From NCBI GenBank assembly GCA_001795245.1, contig MGOD01000068.1, positions 3,728 through 9,857 on the forward strand: a DNA stretch of 6,130 nt, read 5' to 3'. Positions 4,745 through 6,130 of this stretch are shown here, one piece after another. The stretch is from Chloroflexi bacterium RBG_16_70_13. Its GTDB lineage: Bacteria; Chloroflexota; Limnocylindria; Limnocylindrales; CSP1-4. The notes below the pieces were generated by a model, which was given only the letters and a program-made list of their open reading frames with translations, did not search any database and was not told the DNA's origin. Every line of letters begins with the position of its first letter. The first letter of the stretch is position 1. A program made the translations under genes and the position numbers.

Positions 4745-6121
4745 CTACCCGAGCGGTTCGAACGTCGCGGTGAAGTGGCGCAGGGCGGGCGGGGCCTGGA
4801 CGATCCGCATGCCGCGCAGGTCGGAGGCGCGAGAAGCCACGTAGCTCACGACCTCGACGACGTAGTCGATGTGGCTCTGGGTGTAGGTCCGCCGCGGGAT
4901 GGCCAATCGGACGAGGTCCATTGCGGCCGCTGATTCCGTGCCGTCTGGGTGCTGCCCGAACATGACCGTTCCGATTTCGCAGCCGCGGATGCCCCCCTCG
5001 CGATAGAGGGCGACGGCGAGCGCCTGGCCGGGGTACTCGAGCGGCGGGATGTGCGGCAGGAGGGCGCGGGCATCGAGGTAGATCGCGTGCCCGCCGAACG
5101 GCTTCACGAGCGGCACGCCGGCCGCGTCCAGGGCGTCGCCGAGGTAGGCCGTCGAGCGGATCCGGTAGCGAAGGTAGTCCTCGTCGACGACCTCGCGGAG
5201 GCCCTGGGCGATCGCCTCGAGGTCGCGGCCGGCGAGGCCGCCGTAGGTCACGAAGCCCTCGGTCAGGATGAGCAGGTTGCGGCAGCGCTCCGCGAGGGCG
5301 TCGTCGTTCATCGCCAGCCAGCCGCCGATGTTGGCAAGGCCGTCCTTCTTGGCGCTCATCGTCATGCCGTCGGCGAGCGAGGCGATCTCCCGGACGATGT
5401 CGGGGATCGAGCGGTCGCCCTGGCCCGGCTCCCGGAGCTTGATGAACCAGGCGTTCTCGGCGAAGCGGCAGCCGTCGAGGAAGAGCGGGATGCCGTGCCC
5501 GTCGCAGACGGCGCGCACCGCCCGGAGGTTCTCGAGCGAGACCGGCTGGCCGCCGCCGGAGTTGTTCGTGATCGTGACGAAGACGACCGGCACGGACCCG
5601 GCGCGCTCGCGGAGGAACGCGTCGAGGGCCTCGACGTCCATGTTGCCCTTGAACGGGTGGATCGCGGCCGGGTCCCGGCCCTCCGGGATGACGAGATCGA
5701 CCGCCTCGGCGCCACTGAACTCGACGTTCGCCCGGGTCGTGTCGAAATGGGTGTTGTTGGGGATCGACTTGCCCGGCCCGCCGATGACCGAGAACAGGAT
5801 CTTCTCGGCCGCCCGGCCCTGGTGAGTCGGGATGACGTGGCGGAACGGGAACAGCGCCTGGACGCTCTCGAGGAAGGCGAACCACGAGGGCGAGCCCGCG
5901 TACGACTCGTCGCCGTGCTGGATGGCGGCCCACTGGTCGCGCGACATCGCCCCGGTCCCCGAATCGGTCAGGAGGTCGATGAGGACGTCGTCGGCGTGGA
6001 GGTTGAAGAGGTTGTAGCCTGCCGCCTCGAGGGCGGCGACCCGCTCCTCCACGGTCGTCATCCGGACCGGCTCGACGGAATGGATCCGGAACGGCTCGAC
6101 GATCGTCTTCCAGCGGTCCAC
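4745..6121 (-). CDS. tnaA: Tryptophanase (tryptophan indole-lyase)
   Basis: This is a 458-residue protein, close to E. coli TnaA (471). The PLP enzyme splits L-tryptophan to indole, pyruvate and ammonia in the cytoplasm. The PLP lysine is the second Lys of SAKKD (K259). Y74 in GDESYAGS, PTHQGR (98-103), D216 in FLDGCRFAENAWF and the carboxylate-binding Arg of RLAIPR (R405) are all present. Choice against tyrosine phenol-lyase rests on three sites. FDTT has Asp127 where phenol-lyase has Thr; CEIG replaces the MERG that carries the phenol-binding Arg; and LRHFTA has His449, matching tryptophanase H463. The start used is GTG at 6121-6119, which gives the same N-terminal length as E. coli TnaA. 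The frame stays open to the window edge and no ribosome site is visible (the upstream bases read CCTCCGTTCG), so a start further upstream is possible. No TnaC leader or permease can be seen within the window. A degenerate copy of its 3' end lies just downstream. Confidence 0.93.
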   Translation of the reverse strand: MDRWKTIVEPFRIHSVEPVRMTTVEERVAALEAAGYNLFNLHADDVLIDLLTDSGTGAMSRDQWAAIQHGDESYAGSPSWFAFLESVQALFPFRHVIPTHQGRAAEKILFSVIGGPGKSIPNNTHFDTTRANVEFSGAEAVDLVIPEGRDPAAIHPFKGNMDVEALDAFLRERAGSVPVVFVTITNNSGGGQPVSLENLRAVRAVCDGHGIPLFLDGCRFAENAWFIKLREPGQGDRSIPDIVREIASLADGMTMSAKKDGLANIGGWLAMNDDALAERCRNLLILTEGFVTYGGLAGRDLEAIAQGLREVVDEDYLRYRIRSTAYLGDALDAAGVPLVKPFGGHAIYLDARALLPHIPPLEYPGQALAVALYREGGIRGCEIGTVMFGQHPDGTESAAAMDLVRLAIPRRTYTQSHIDYVVEVVSYVASRASDLRGMRIVQAPPALRHFTATFEPLG

Positions 6122-6130
6122 GAACGGAGG

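Noticed and set aside
4745..6121. Annotation as tyrosine phenol-lyase.
   Set aside because: The Asp in FDTT, the EIG in place of MERG, and the His in LRHFTA match tryptophanase at the positions that separate the two enzymes.

Overview
This is a GC-rich window, roughly 70% by eye. It holds six protein genes: four complete, one cut at the left edge, and one (the rightmost) whose true start may lie beyond the right edge. Dense GC-rich coding, GTG starts, a lipoprotein with an Ala/Gly/Pro/Ser-rich linker, an RlpA-like secreted barrel protein and a betaine-homocysteine-type methyltransferase together suggest a high-GC soil or freshwater bacterium. A Chloroflexota lineage (Limnocylindria-like) is my best guess and an actinobacterium is the alternative. 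That placement is inference; no rRNA or marker gene is present.

Layout, left to right. Positions 1-669 (+) hold the C-terminal part of a zinc-dependent homocysteine S-methyltransferase. It converges, across a 43-base gap with two hairpins, on a leftward pair: an AlkA-type 3-methyladenine DNA glycosylase (2481-1552) followed 44 bases later by a two-META-domain lipoprotein (1507-713). Across a 90-base divergent promoter region, an exported RlpA-like double-psi beta-barrel protein is read rightward (2572-3177, GTG start). A 381-base non-coding stretch follows (3178-3558). It holds hairpins, an imperfect direct repeat, three tandem 13-base units and a strong-looking promoter with a TTGACA -35 box inside an inverted repeat. 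That promoter should drive an atypical short-chain dehydrogenase/epimerase (3559-4509, +). The right end carries tryptophanase (tnaA) on the minus strand (6121-4745), convergent with the dehydrogenase.

The genes are mostly unrelated housekeeping or accessory functions: one-carbon/methionine metabolism, base-excision repair, envelope proteins, redox metabolism and tryptophan breakdown. I see no defence system, CRISPR array, intact mobile element or RNA gene, and no convincing new multi-gene system. The most interesting signals are small. One is a second, degenerate copy of the tryptophanase 3' end in the gap downstream of tnaA. The other is the unusually structured 3178-3558 intergenic region.
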